A stretch of 64,000 nt of DNA from Pyxidicoccus parkwaysis (GCF_017301735.1 NZ_CP071090.1:11143001-11207000), one strand, 5' to 3'. Positions 15,662 to 24,556 are shown, counted from the first letter of the stretch. Numbers and translations are program-made. The notes: generated by a model from the letters alone, not told the origin.

Positions 15662-16762
15662 CTAGCGCGGTGGGTGTAGCGGCAGCCGCACGGTGAAGGT
15701 GGTGCCTTCTTCTTCCTCGGAGTGCACGGTGAGCCCGCCGCCGTGTGCGCGGACGATTTCGTGCGCGATGTAGAGGCCGAGCCCCAGGCCACGCCGGCCC
15801 GGTGAGTGAGAGCCCCGGCGGAAGGGCTCGAAGAGGTGGGCGCGCAGGTCAGGTGGAATGGGGCCGCCGTGGTTGTGGACCTCGAGCACGGCGATGGCGC
15901 CGTCAGCGCGCGTGGTGACGGTGACGGGTGTGCCCTCGGGGCTGTGCTGAAGCGCGTTGCCGACGAGGTTGGAGACCACCTGCGTGAGGCGGTGGCGGTC
16001 CCACCGTCCCTCGGGGAGTGGCGTGAGCAGGCTGCGCAGCTCGCGCGCGGGCCAGGCGACCTCCAGTTCCTCCAGTACTTCCAGACAGAGAGCGTCGAGG
16101 TGCATGGGCACGGGCTCCAGCGGGAAGCCGTCTCCCAGGCGCACGCGGGTGAAGTCGAGCAGGTCGCCAATCATGCGCTCCATGCCGGCGGCGCTGCGGG
16201 CGATGCGCGCCACCACTCGGCCCTGTCGCTCATCGAGCGTGCCCGCGTGGAGGAGGGCGTTGGCTCCGGCGAGGATGGCGCTCAGCGGGTTGCGCAAATC
16301 GTGGCTCACCACGCCGAGGAAGTGCTCGCGGAAGCGCGAGGTGCGCTCGCGTTCCTCCTCCGCGCGGAAGCGCTCGGTGACGTCGAGCACGGTGCTGACG
16401 TAGCCGGCGACGGTGCCGTCGGGCTGGAGGTGGGGGACGTAGGTGGCGTTGATGCAGCGGGTGCCGCCGCTGTAGGGGACGGGCCGCTCGAAGTGGACGC
16501 GCTGGCCGGCGAGGGCGACGCGGACGGCGGGGCGGAGTAACTCGTAGGCCGCGTCTCCGACAATCTCGCGCACGGTGCGGCCGAGCATGGCCTCGCGAGG
16601 GAGGTTGAACCAGGCGGCGTAGGTGGTGTTGGCGAAGAGGTAGCGCTCCGTCGCGTCGACGTACGCCAGCATCACCGGCGCCGCGTCCGCCACCACGCGC
16701 AGCCGCTGCGCGAAGGTGTCCACGTCTTCGGCGGGCGACGGTGGGAAGGGATGGCGCAACAC
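15662..16762 (-). CDS. Soluble PAS-domain histidine kinase
   Basis: A cytoplasmic kinase with a PAS domain (ADAAPVMLAYVDATERYLFAN through GYVSTVLDVTER), a HisKA helix with His in VVSHDLRNPLSAI, and HATPase motifs NLVGNALQHSPEGTP, VHNHGGPIP and GLGLGLYIAHEIVRAHGG. The start is uncertain: no ATG precedes the PAS domain. GTG 16762 is used here, a TTG at 16852 would add 30 basic residues, and a GTG at 16723 is also possible. It has no membrane segment, so it senses an intracellular or redox/ligand cue. It is convergent with the upstream lipoprotein gene, and no regulator gene adjoins. Confidence 0.88.
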   Translation of the reverse strand: MLRHPFPPSPAEDVDTFAQRLRVVADAAPVMLAYVDATERYLFANTTYAAWFNLPREAMLGRTVREIVGDAAYELLRPAVRVALAGQRVHFERPVPYSGGTRCINATYVPHLQPDGTVAGYVSTVLDVTERFRAEEERERTSRFREHFLGVVSHDLRNPLSAILAGANALLHAGTLDERQGRVVARIARSAAGMERMIGDLLDFTRVRLGDGFPLEPVPMHLDALCLEVLEELEVAWPARELRSLLTPLPEGRWDRHRLTQVVSNLVGNALQHSPEGTPVTVTTRADGAIAVLEVHNHGGPIPPDLRAHLFEPFRRGSHSPGRRGLGLGLYIAHEIVRAHGGGLTVHSEEEEGTTFTVRLPLHPPR

Positions 16763-16967
16763 ATACCGGCCGTAGCACGGCCGCAAGTCCCTTGCTTGCA
16801 ACCGGGCCCGGGCGTCCAAATCCAGACGCTTCGTCCGTGAGGCAGCGGTCAATTCCTGCTCAGTGAGTCATTGCTTCAAGGTGCGCGGGGGCTCAGGCCG
16901 AGGCGACTCGTGCCGGGCCTGTTTGTCGTATGATTCGGGCTCCGTCCAGACGGGGGGGGCGAGACGC

Positions 16968-17171
16968 ATGCAATGGCGAGCCGCCGGAATGGGGACACTC
17001 GTGCTCGTCACGAGCCTGGGGGGCCCTCACGAGTACGGGCGTGAAGGCACCGTCGACCGTGCCGTCCACAAGGACGTCAAGGATCGTCAGCGGCAGCGCT
17101 GCTCGGACGAGGACCTCGAGCTCTACTGCGAGGATGGGGAAAGCCCCCAATGCCGCGAGAAGTGCGGATGA
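16968..17171 (+). CDS. Small exported Cys-containing protein
   Basis: A 67-residue protein with a short hydrophobic N-terminus (MGTLVLVTSLGG) that could be a signal peptide. A charged tail carries four cysteines (RQRCSDEDLELYC, QCREKCG), likely disulphide-bonded. ATG 16968 is chosen because it places the hydrophobic run at the N-terminus. Its TGA overlaps the ATG of the next gene (ATGA), so the two are translated together; the partner is also a Cys-rich exported protein. Function is unknown. Confidence 0.65.
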   Translation: MQWRAAGMGTLVLVTSLGGPHEYGREGTVDRAVHKDVKDRQRQRCSDEDLELYCEDGESPQCREKCG

Positions 17172-18058
17172 CCTCGAAGCACGCGGTGCTCGGCACCGTC
17201 CTGGCGGTCCTCCTGCCGGTGCCGCTCGTGCTGCTGCTCCTGGGGAGCAGGGGATGGATGGGCTCGCGCCATGGGAGCGCGGAGTCCGGCGCAATCGTCC
17301 CGGTCCTCAACCACGAGGAGCGCAGGAGTCTGGCGACGTATCATCGTGACTGCAGGCGCGGCTCCGACTGCGAGGCACCACTGGCCTGTATCGCGGACCA
17401 GCGGGTCTGGGTGAGCTACTGCACCGACAGCGAATGCCTCTCGGACGTGCAATGTCCCGAGGGACAGGTCTGCCGGAACGTGGCCTCCACGGAAGGAAGG
17501 CCCCTGGTTCGCTACTGCATCCCGGTGGGCCTGCGTCACGAGGGCGAGCGCTGCGAGGCTCTTCCGAGCACCCGGGACGAAGCCTGTGCCGAGGGATTGC
17601 TCTGTGGAGGCCGTCAGGGCTGGTGCGGTCGCCCTTGCCGGCGAGGCGAGGCGGACGCGTGCCCGGAGGGCTTCTCCTGCGCGGACGTGACTCCAGAGCC
17701 CATCTGCCTGCCGAGCTGTGAGACACGGGGCTGCGCCGAGGGACAGCAGTGCATCCGATTCGACGAGGGCGTATCCACGTGCGCCAGGGTGTATGGGCGT
17801 CAGTGTCAGCAGGAGGCCACCTGTCCGGAGGACAGCCAGTGCAAGGTGCTCGACTCGCAGTCACGACCCGGAAGCGTGTGGATGGACTGCATGCGGAAGT
17901 GCGGGGAGGGCCGCCCCGCCTGTCCTTCCGGAAGTGTCTGCTACATGTGGCGCTGCCAGCCCTCGTGCGACCCGCATGTGCCCGGGACCTGCGGAGAGGG
18001 CTTTCGCTGCGAGCAGCTCAAGCCCGAGAAGCCGTGGGTCTGCCGTCCGGACTGGTAG
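17168..18058 (+). CDS. Exported cysteine-rich protein
   Basis: A 296-residue protein with an N-terminal hydrophobic anchor (about 6-24, LGTVLAVLLPVPLVLLLLG). More than thirty cysteines follow, in repeated units such as CxxGSDC, CPEGQVC, CAEGQQC, CPEDSQC and CGEGFRC, each resembling small Dickkopf/EGF-like disulphide knots. The family of Cys-rich secreted proteins is expanded in myxobacteria. It lies extracellularly or in the periplasm by topology. It is coupled to the upstream 67-residue Cys protein by an ATGA overlap. No enzymatic motif is seen. Confidence 0.8.
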   Translation: MTSKHAVLGTVLAVLLPVPLVLLLLGSRGWMGSRHGSAESGAIVPVLNHEERRSLATYHRDCRRGSDCEAPLACIADQRVWVSYCTDSECLSDVQCPEGQVCRNVASTEGRPLVRYCIPVGLRHEGERCEALPSTRDEACAEGLLCGGRQGWCGRPCRRGEADACPEGFSCADVTPEPICLPSCETRGCAEGQQCIRFDEGVSTCARVYGRQCQQEATCPEDSQCKVLDSQSRPGSVWMDCMRKCGEGRPACPSGSVCYMWRCQPSCDPHVPGTCGEGFRCEQLKPEKPWVCRPDW

Positions 18059-18093
18059 CGCGCCGGTGTGGGCAGACTCATGGCGCCGCGAAG

Positions 18094-19359
18094 CTACCGC
18101 GTGACGTAGAGGTACACGAGGCACATCTCGTCCCCGGTGCCCTCGCCCCACCTCACCGTGCGCGGCGTGGGGTTGTCCCAGACGCAACTGAGCTGCAACC
18201 GTGAACGGCCTGACGAGAACTCCACGGGCTGCTCGTAGAAGTACATCTGCTGCCAGTGGAAGTCCCACGCGGGGATGTCGATGAGCGTACCGCTCTCACG
18301 CTGAAGCACGATTCGCTTCCCCAGCGTGTGCATGTGCGGAAGGAGGCCCCACAGCCTTCCCGCCGACACGACCTGCTGGAACGTGTACCGGTAGCCCTGT
18401 CCACCCGAGGGAATCGCGAAGCCGTCGCTCGCCACCAGCTCCAGTGCGGCGGGATTCGCCACCGGCTCGCGGGCGAACTGGAGGTCCACCGCCGTGCGGT
18501 CCGCGACGCGAGGGCCGTTGTTCAGGTTGTAGTGCACCTGCATCACCACCACCGTGCCCGGCTCCACGCGCACGCCCGTGGTGTCCGGGTAGCGCGTGGC
18601 CGGAGTCCCCGGCGCCCACGCGCCCAGCACCGCCTGGTCCTCCACCCCCGAGTCTCCGAAGCACGTCCACCCCGGCCCCGGCTCGCGCGCGTCAGCCTGC
18701 CGCGCCGCCGCCTCCGGCACGTTGAAGAGCAGCACGTGGTGCACTTGATGCCGCGCCCCCGGCAGCACCTCGAAGCCGATGAGGTCTCTCGCGGTGGTGA
18801 AGCCCGGCTCCAGGAGGAAGCAGTGGTAGTCGTCCTGCTGACTGCCGTTGGGCACGTAGGCCTCGGCGGGCTCCATGCGCGTGTCCACCCAGCCCAGGCC
18901 CTGCGGCCCGGGCTCCGGCGGCGGCGCGGTGGACGGGTCTCCCTCCGGCGCTCCTTGCGAGGACCACGCGGAGAGGATGGCCACCTCGCCTCGTGTCAGC
19001 CGCCGCGAGTCCTTGAAGCGGCGGTCTCCCGGCGCCGGCATCCACGGGGGCATCCGCAACTGGGTGACGGCGCTGGCCATGGCCGCATGGTGCGCGGAGG
19101 TTTGCGCATAGGTCTTCATGGCGAAGGGAGCCATGCCGCCCTCGGCGTGACAGCCCTGGCAGCGACGCTGGACGATGGGGGCCACGTCATGGTGCCACGT
19201 CACCGGGCCGCCGCTGTAGGCGGGGCCGCCTTCCTCGGGCTCCGGCGCGTGCACCACCGGAATCGGGAAGTCATCTCGCCCGTCGTCGTCGTCCTTCGCG
19301 CAGCCCACCGCCGCCAGCACCACGACGCCCGCCATCAGGCTCTTCAGCAGTCGTTGCAT
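18094..19359 (-). CDS. Lipoprotein with c-type haem motif and copper type II monooxygenase-like domains
   Basis: A 421-residue lipoprotein (Cys20 in VLAAVGC). A CQGCH haem motif at 67-71 lies in a short cytochrome-like segment. The rest resembles the peptidylglycine monooxygenase (Cu2-monooxygenase) fold: DDYHCFLLEPG, HQVHHVLLFNVPE (His cluster for one copper), VVVMQVHYNLNNG, and a second site with LLPHMHTLGKRI and a later Met/His. Such proteins hydroxylate using ascorbate or other reductants; here the haem domain could deliver electrons (inference). Start ATG 19359 puts the signal peptide first. It is divergent from the kinase gene at 19624. Confidence 0.82.
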   Translation of the reverse strand: MQRLLKSLMAGVVVLAAVGCAKDDDDGRDDFPIPVVHAPEPEEGGPAYSGGPVTWHHDVAPIVQRRCQGCHAEGGMAPFAMKTYAQTSAHHAAMASAVTQLRMPPWMPAPGDRRFKDSRRLTRGEVAILSAWSSQGAPEGDPSTAPPPEPGPQGLGWVDTRMEPAEAYVPNGSQQDDYHCFLLEPGFTTARDLIGFEVLPGARHQVHHVLLFNVPEAAARQADAREPGPGWTCFGDSGVEDQAVLGAWAPGTPATRYPDTTGVRVEPGTVVVMQVHYNLNNGPRVADRTAVDLQFAREPVANPAALELVASDGFAIPSGGQGYRYTFQQVVSAGRLWGLLPHMHTLGKRIVLQRESGTLIDIPAWDFHWQQMYFYEQPVEFSSGRSRLQLSCVWDNPTPRTVRWGEGTGDEMCLVYLYVTR

Positions 19360-19623
19360 CTTCGAATCCTCCTCGTCCGACGTCCGGCCACGCGTGCCAC
19401 CACACCCTGCCAGCGCCACGTTCCGCGCACATCGGTCCACGGATGGAGGACGGTTCCATGCTCCAGGCGGACGTCGGCTCCTCCCACCTGGGACGGTGCC
19501 CCCATCCACCAACACCGAAGGGGTCTCGGACTGTCACTCGAAGTTTCGCGGTGTCCGGGCCCGGCTCCGCCTGGAGACGGAGAGCGGGCTCCACCTCCAG
19601 GCGGTGGAGATGCGTCAGGGGGC

Positions 19624-21165
19624 ATGCCAACCTCCTCCTCCTTCATGCGTCCCTTGCGTCCCTGGCAGCGGTTGCAGTGGCGGCTCACGCTGGCCTGTGT
19701 GGGCGCCACGCTGGGCCTCGCGTTGTTGCTCGTCGCCGTGTTGCTGGCGCTCGCGGGCAACTACCTGCTGCGCTCGCAGGGCATGGCGGTGGATGTGGCG
19801 TCGGAGGCGCTCGGCAAGGCGGGCAGCCTCGCGCCCGCGCTGGCGGCACGGCCTCCGGACGTGGACGCCATGGAGCGCATCCTCTTCCGCGAGTTGGGAC
19901 AGGGAGAAGCACCGCCACCGGCCCCGCAGGAGAACGCGCTGGAGGTGGAGATTCGCCTGGGCGGTCCCGGCGCGGGCACCGTGGGCGTGCTCGACGCGAA
20001 GGGCGCGCCCCTGATGGCGGTGGATTTCTCGGGCGCGGGAGTGAGCCGCTCCGAAGGCTTCAGTCCGACGGCGGAGGAGTCCGTGCTCATCAGCCGGGCC
20101 CTGTCGGGCGTGACGACGCCGGAGTCGCTGGCCCTGCGCGGTGACAACGGCGGCCTCGTGGCGGCGGTGCCGGTGAAGGACGAGCAGGGACACGTGCTCG
20201 GCGCGGTGGTGGCGCGCATGAAGCCGCCCATGCGGCCGAGGGACTTCGCCGGCTCGGTGCTCGGGTTCATCCTCGCGCTGGGCGGGCCGCTGGTGCTGCT
20301 CGGCACCGCGGTGGGGCTGGTGGTGGGTGCGCTCAGCGCGCGGCGGTTGCTCGCGGGGCTGCGGCCGCTCACGTCCGCCGCGGATGCATGGGCCCGGGGA
20401 GAATTGGACATGGTGGCCTCCGTGCCGCCCGGTGACGAACTGGCGGTGCTCGCGGACCGGCTCAACCAGATGGCCGGGCAGTTGCGCGCGGTGGTGGGGC
20501 TGCGTCAGGAGTTGGCCGCGCGCGAGGAGCGGGACCGGCTCGCGAGAGATTTGCACGACACGGTGAAGCAGCACCTCTTCGCGGCGGCGATGCAGTTGGG
20601 CGCGGCGAAGGCGCACCTGCAACGCCAGCCCGAGCGCGCCGAGGCCTGTCTTGCCGAGGCCAGCGAGCTGGTGGGCACCTCGCAGCGCGAGCTGGTGTCA
20701 CTGCTCCAGGAGCTGCGGCCCCGCGCGCTGGGAGGTCCATGGCCCGAGCCGCTGCGCCAGCAGGTGGAGTCCTGGTCCGCGCGCACCGGCATCGCCGCCG
20801 ACGTGCGGCTGGACGCAGCGCCATTGCCGCCCTCCACCGCCGAGGCGCTGCTTCGCATCCTCCAGGAAGCGTTGGCCAACGTCGCACGACACAGCGGCGC
20901 GAGCCGGGTGCGCGTGTGTCTGGAGGGCGCCGGGCCGGGACGACATACGCTGGTGGTGGAGGATGACGGCCGCGGGCTCCCGGCCGAGCGTCAGGGCGGC
21001 ATGGGGCTGGACATCATGCGCGAGCGCGCGGAGGCGCTGCCGGACGGCCGCTTCCGCCTGGCGTCAGGAGAGACCCTGCCGGGCCTGCGCGTGGAGACCA
21101 CCTTTGCCACCAGCACGTCCACGAATGGGCCAAACGCGCACACGGAGCCGCGTGTTCGCTCGTGA
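19624..21165 (+). CDS. NarL-type sensor histidine kinase (HisKA_3)
   Basis: A 513-residue membrane kinase: TM1 at about 24-46, an extracytoplasmic domain of about 170 residues, TM2 at about 218-240, HAMP, then a HisKA_3 dimerisation domain with His311 in ERDRLARDLHDTVKQHL and an HATPase ending VVEDDGRGLP and GMGLDIMRERA. The frame is open far upstream, but the upstream residues are His/Arg-rich antisense sequence; ATG 19624 or ATG 19645 precede the first helix. It forms a set with the secreted OB-fold gene (21249) and the LuxR-type response regulator (21932), its probable cognate. Confidence 0.9.
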   Translation: MPTSSSFMRPLRPWQRLQWRLTLACVGATLGLALLLVAVLLALAGNYLLRSQGMAVDVASEALGKAGSLAPALAARPPDVDAMERILFRELGQGEAPPPAPQENALEVEIRLGGPGAGTVGVLDAKGAPLMAVDFSGAGVSRSEGFSPTAEESVLISRALSGVTTPESLALRGDNGGLVAAVPVKDEQGHVLGAVVARMKPPMRPRDFAGSVLGFILALGGPLVLLGTAVGLVVGALSARRLLAGLRPLTSAADAWARGELDMVASVPPGDELAVLADRLNQMAGQLRAVVGLRQELAAREERDRLARDLHDTVKQHLFAAAMQLGAAKAHLQRQPERAEACLAEASELVGTSQRELVSLLQELRPRALGGPWPEPLRQQVESWSARTGIAADVRLDAAPLPPSTAEALLRILQEALANVARHSGASRVRVCLEGAGPGRHTLVVEDDGRGLPAERQGGMGLDIMRERAEALPDGRFRLASGETLPGLRVETTFATSTSTNGPNAHTEPRVRS

Positions 21166-21248
21166 GCGACCGTGACTGAAGGGCGACCATGGATGTCGGG
21201 GCTCCAGCGTACAAACACGGAAGCACCTCTCAAATCAGGGAGCACTCC

Positions 21249-21914
21249 ATGTTCACGGTACGCACGCAGTGGAAGGTCGGGCTCGCGGCGCTGCTCGCGG
21301 TGGCGGTCCTCGCGGTTCCGGGTGCAGTCGGGGCGAAGGGCCCGCATGACTCCATCTCCAATGCACGCCAGCAGCCCCTGGGCAGCACGGTGACGGTGGT
21401 GGGCGTGGCCACGTCCTTCACGGGGGCCTTCTTCCCCAACGACAACGGCTTCGCCATCCAGGAGAAGAAGTCCGGCATCTACATCCTCGACTCGCTCACC
21501 TCGGACATCCAGGTGGGCCAGGTGGTGCGGGTGACGGGCACGCTGACGAACTCCTTCGGGCAGGTGCTCAGCGTCGCGCCCACCTCCATCGAAGTGCTGG
21601 GCGAGGCCAACGAGCCGCCGCCGCACCCCGTGAAGACGGGCGACGTGAGCGAGGACACCGAGGGCCGCCTCGTCCGCATCAAGGGCGTCATCGTCAGCGA
21701 CATCGAGAACGATTTGCCCTACGGGTACAAGTTCGAGGTGGACGACGGCACCGGCCCCACCCACGTGTTCGTCAACGCCGGCACGGGCATCGACGTGAGC
21801 GGGCTGGAGCAGGGCCAGCGCGTCTCCATCCAGGGCTTCAGCGGTGAGTTCCTCGGGGCGTATGAAGTGGACCCCGTGTTCCCCGAGGACATCCGCATCC
21901 TCCCCTCACACTGA
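21249..21914 (+). CDS. Secreted OB-fold-like protein
   Basis: A 221-residue protein with a clear signal peptide (WKVGLAALLAVAVLAVPGAVGA, cleavage near residue 29) and two tandem OB-fold-like halves. Each half reads as V.VVGVATSFTGAFF..NGFAIQ..KSGIYI and RLVRIKGVIVSDIEN..YGYKFEVDDGTGPTHVFV. This resembles the nucleic-acid/carbohydrate-type OB domains of secreted YhcR-like proteins. The start has GGGAG 5 nt upstream. It sits exactly between a sensor kinase and its response regulator (83 bp and 17 bp gaps), suggesting it is an accessory ligand-binding or output protein of that pathway; that is inference. Confidence 0.8.
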   Translation: MFTVRTQWKVGLAALLAVAVLAVPGAVGAKGPHDSISNARQQPLGSTVTVVGVATSFTGAFFPNDNGFAIQEKKSGIYILDSLTSDIQVGQVVRVTGTLTNSFGQVLSVAPTSIEVLGEANEPPPHPVKTGDVSEDTEGRLVRIKGVIVSDIENDLPYGYKFEVDDGTGPTHVFVNAGTGIDVSGLEQGQRVSIQGFSGEFLGAYEVDPVFPEDIRILPSH

Positions 21915-21931
21915 GGGCCTCACGAGACACC

Positions 21932-22579
21932 ATGACATCGCTCACCGTCCTCATCACCGATGACCACACCCTCGTCCGCCAGGGCATCCGCGCGCTGCTG
22001 GCGGCGCAGCCCGGCATCGAGGTGGTGGGCGATGCGGCCACCGGCGAGGACGCCGTGGAGCTGGCGCGCGAGCACGCTCCCGACGTCGCGCTCGTGGACG
22101 TGCTGATGCCGGGCCTGGGCGGAATCGAGACAGCGCGCCGGCTGAAGGAAGCCAGCCCGCGCACGCAGGTGCTGATGCTCACCTCGTCGCACGACGAGGA
22201 GCACATCGTCCCCGCGCTGCGCGCCGGCGCGCTCTCGTACCTCCTCAAGGACGCGAGCGCGGAGGAGCTGGTGCAGGCCGTGCGCCGGGCCGCGGCGGGC
22301 GAGGCCACACTGCACCCGCGCGTCGCGAGCCAGGTGGTGCGCCTGTTGCGCGAGCCGTCACGCGAGCGCCCTCCCGCACACGCCGAGCTCAGCGAGCGTG
22401 AGCGGGAGGTGCTGCTCCTCATCGCCGACGGTGCCTCCAACGCGGACATCGCCGGGCGGCTCGGCGTGTCCGAGAAGACGGTGAAGTCCCACGTGAGCAA
22501 CATCCTCGGCAAGCTGCACCTGGAGGACCGCACGCAGGCCGCCGTCTTCGCGTGGCGCGAGGGGCTGAAGCAGCGCTGA
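21932..22579 (+). CDS. NarL/LuxR-family response regulator
   Basis: A 215-residue response regulator: receiver domain with acidic pair D10/D11, phospho-acceptor Asp56 (VALVDVLMP), Thr in LMLTSS and Lys106 (YLLKD), then a LuxR-type HTH (about 150-205; LSEREREVLLLIADGASNADIAGRLGVSEKTVKSHVSNIL, shown here as one block of motif positions only). It binds DNA as a dimer after phosphorylation, most likely by the HisKA_3 kinase two genes upstream. It starts 17 bp after the OB-fold gene. Confidence 0.95.
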   Translation: MTSLTVLITDDHTLVRQGIRALLAAQPGIEVVGDAATGEDAVELAREHAPDVALVDVLMPGLGGIETARRLKEASPRTQVLMLTSSHDEEHIVPALRAGALSYLLKDASAEELVQAVRRAAAGEATLHPRVASQVVRLLREPSRERPPAHAELSEREREVLLLIADGASNADIAGRLGVSEKTVKSHVSNILGKLHLEDRTQAAVFAWREGLKQR

Positions 22580-22584
22580 GCGCT

Positions 22585-23073
22585 TCAGCTCTTCATGAGC
22601 AGGGCGTCCAGGGCGCGGTAGCTCTGCTCCAGGCCCGTGGTCATTCCGGAGTTGAGCATGCCGTCGCGCTCCTCCGGCGTGTGGAACAGCGATGTGTTCA
22701 CGAGCTTCGTCCGGCCATCTCCCAGGTCGTGGAGCACCGTGGTGTTGATGATGACATGGCCGGGCATGCCGTCCCACTCGAAGGTCTGCACCAGCCGCTC
22801 GGGAGGCGTCACTTCGCGGAAGCGTCCCTCGAAGCCCTGGAGGCCGCTGGGCGCGTGCTCGACGAAGCGCCAGTGTCCGCCGCGTTGGACTTCCAGTTTC
22901 TCGATGACGAGCTTGTTGCCGCGCCCCCACCACTGCGCGACGAGCTTCGGGTCGGTCATCGCCTGCCAGACGCGCTCTCTCGAGGCGTTGAACACGCGCT
23001 CCGTGCGGATTTCGCGGTCCGTGGGCGTGGCGACGGTGAGGCCTTGGAGGGACTGTGTCGCGGAAATGCTCAT
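22585..23073 (-). CDS. SRPBCC (AHSA1-type) family protein
   Basis: A 162-residue START/SRPBCC-fold protein: RTERVFNASRERVWQAMTDP at the N-terminus, then WWGRG, the central GGHWRFVEH and EGRFREVTPPERLVQTFEW, and a C-terminal helix GLEQSYRALDALL. The family binds small hydrophobic ligands. Its ATG overlaps the TGA of the upstream ArsR gene (ATGA), the classic ArsR-SRPBCC pairing. Start ATG 23073 is chosen for this reason; an upstream extension is out of character. It is convergent with the response regulator gene. Confidence 0.93.
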   Translation of the reverse strand: MSISATQSLQGLTVATPTDREIRTERVFNASRERVWQAMTDPKLVAQWWGRGNKLVIEKLEVQRGGHWRFVEHAPSGLQGFEGRFREVTPPERLVQTFEWDGMPGHVIINTTVLHDLGDGRTKLVNTSLFHTPEERDGMLNSGMTTGLEQSYRALDALLMKS

Positions 23074-23408
23074 GGCTTCTTCTCCTTTGTCCGTTCGAGG
23101 AACTCGCCCAGCGAGTCGAGCCGTGCTTCGAGCATCTGGCGGTAGGAGGCCACCCATGCCGCCACGTCCTCCAGCCGTTGGGGACCGAGCCTGCACGTCC
23201 TCACGCGGCCCACTTTTTCCGTCGTCACCAGCCGGGCGTCCTCGAGCACCTGCACGTGCTTCTTCATGCCCGTCAGGGTCATGTCGAAGGTGCCCGCCAG
23301 CTCGCTGATGGAGGCGTCACCTCGACCGAGCCGCACGAGGATGCCCCGGCGGGTGGCGTCCGCCAGCGCTCCGAAGGCCGAGTCGAGCTGAACCGAAGAC
23401 TGAACCAT
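23070..23408 (-). CDS. ArsR-family transcriptional repressor
   Basis: A 112-residue winged-helix protein. FGALADATRRGILVRLGRGDASISELA then MTLTGMKKHVQVLEDARLVTTEKVGR is the ArsR HTH core; metal-site cysteines of the ArsR/SmtB type are absent, so ligand control is probably different. It is first in a two-gene operon with the SRPBCC gene (ATGA overlap). The start codon lies inside a perfect 20-bp palindrome (23399-23418), strongly suggesting autorepression. Confidence 0.93.
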   Translation of the reverse strand: MVQSSVQLDSAFGALADATRRGILVRLGRGDASISELAGTFDMTLTGMKKHVQVLEDARLVTTEKVGRVRTCRLGPQRLEDVAAWVASYRQMLEARLDSLGEFLERTKEKKP

Positions 23409-23418
23409 ATGGTTCAGT
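23399..23418. promoter_or_regulatory. Perfect palindromic operator of the ArsR-SRPBCC operon
   Basis: ACTGAACCATATGGTTCAGT is a perfect 20-bp palindrome. It covers the ArsR start codon (complement of 23406-23408), so repressor binding would block transcription or the start of elongation. The core AACCATATGGTT resembles sites known for ArsR regulators paired with SRPBCC genes. Confidence 0.8.
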
Positions 23419-23536
23419 ATAAGGACGTCGCGCCCGGATGCAAGTCGCGGGTGTCAGCGGCTCACGGTGGGCGATGCGGCAATGGCCTGGCTGCCCGTCG
23501 GGCCTGGGGTGGAGTGCAGGCCTTCGGACGTGGCGG

Positions 23537-24484
23537 CTACCTTCGCGGAGGACGGGCGCGTGAAGTGACGGGGCGGGAACGGCGGCGCACGGTGGCGGGG
23601 GCCATCCCGCTCGGAGCCCGTCCCGTCGTGGCGCCCTTCTCTCGCAGGCGCGTGAGCAGGTCGGTGACGGCGGGCCGCACGGGCGCGCGGGCGCGGAGCA
23701 CCGCGTAGATGGAGTTCGCCAGCTCCGGCTTGCCCCAGCTCACGGCGCGCAGCCCGCCCCGGTTGCCGAGGCAGAAGTCGGGCACCACGGCGACGCCGTC
23801 GTCGCGGGCCACCAGCTCCAGCACCTCCTCCAGCTCCTCGAAGTGGGCCACGGCGTGCCAGCGCGGCTGCCGCCGTCCGAAGTGGTGCCCGAGCCACCGT
23901 CCGACGACGTAGTCCCCCTCGTCGTACGTCACCACGGGGACGTCCTGGAAGTCGGTCTGCTCGCGCAGGCGCCGCGCCCACGCGGGCCCCGCCGCGAGCA
24001 CCAGCCGCTCCTCGTACACGGGCTCCAGCGTCAGGCGCGGGTGCACCGTGGGCTGGTACGTGAAGCCCACGTCCACCTGGCCTTCGAGCACGCGCTGGAA
24101 GACACCCTCGGCCGGCGGGTAGCGCAGCGTGAGGCCGTGCCGGAGCCTCGGGGACTCCATCACCACGGGGAAGAGGACGTAGCGGCCGAAGCCCGCCACT
24201 GCGGCTACCTCCAGCGGCCGGTCCTCCTCCACGCCGGAGAGGACGGAGTGCACGTCTCGCGCGAAGCCGCCGAGGAACCGGTAGAGCCGGTCCGCGAGCG
24301 CCGTGGGAAACAGCCGCGCCGAGCGCCGCTCGAACAGGGGCGTCCCGATGGCTTCCTCCAGGCGCTGGAGCTGATAGCTCACGGTGGGCTGCGTGCGGTG
24401 CAGGCGCCTCGCGGCCGTGGTGAGGCTGCCCGACTCGTAGACCCTGATGAACGTGCCGAGGAAGGGGAGGTCCGGGAAGTCCAT
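23537..24484 (-). CDS. LysR-family transcriptional regulator
   Basis: A 315-residue LysR protein: N-terminal winged HTH (LPFLGTFIRVYESGSLTTAARRLH, PTVSYQLQRLEEAIGTPLFERR) and a two-lobed effector domain with YEERLVLAAGPAWA and VARDDGVAVVPDFCLG. The C-terminal 30 residues are Arg/Pro-rich and unlike the family, suggesting a tail added by frame extension. It is divergent from the NTF2-like lipoprotein gene with 72 bp between starts. A LysR-type site would be expected there; the only clear element is the ATCGAT in GAAACTATCGATTGG. Confidence 0.92.
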   Translation of the reverse strand: MDFPDLPFLGTFIRVYESGSLTTAARRLHRTQPTVSYQLQRLEEAIGTPLFERRSARLFPTALADRLYRFLGGFARDVHSVLSGVEEDRPLEVAAVAGFGRYVLFPVVMESPRLRHGLTLRYPPAEGVFQRVLEGQVDVGFTYQPTVHPRLTLEPVYEERLVLAAGPAWARRLREQTDFQDVPVVTYDEGDYVVGRWLGHHFGRRQPRWHAVAHFEELEEVLELVARDDGVAVVPDFCLGNRGGLRAVSWGKPELANSIYAVLRARAPVRPAVTDLLTRLREKGATTGRAPSGMAPATVRRRSRPVTSRARPPRR

Positions 24485-24556
24485 TGAAGATTCCTATGGG
24501 CCGGGCTTGAAACTATCGATTGGCGTGTGAGGCCCGGGGAAGCGCAGTTTTCCCCC

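Noticed and set aside
16763..16852. TTG start adding 30 residues to the PAS kinase
   Set aside because: The added residues are basic and not PAS-like; no ribosome site. The start remains uncertain.
18256..19623. N-terminal extension of the HisKA_3 kinase, open for about 450 codons upstream
   Set aside because: The extension lies antisense to the copper-monooxygenase-like gene and across its promoter; membrane helix and kinase features begin only after 19624.
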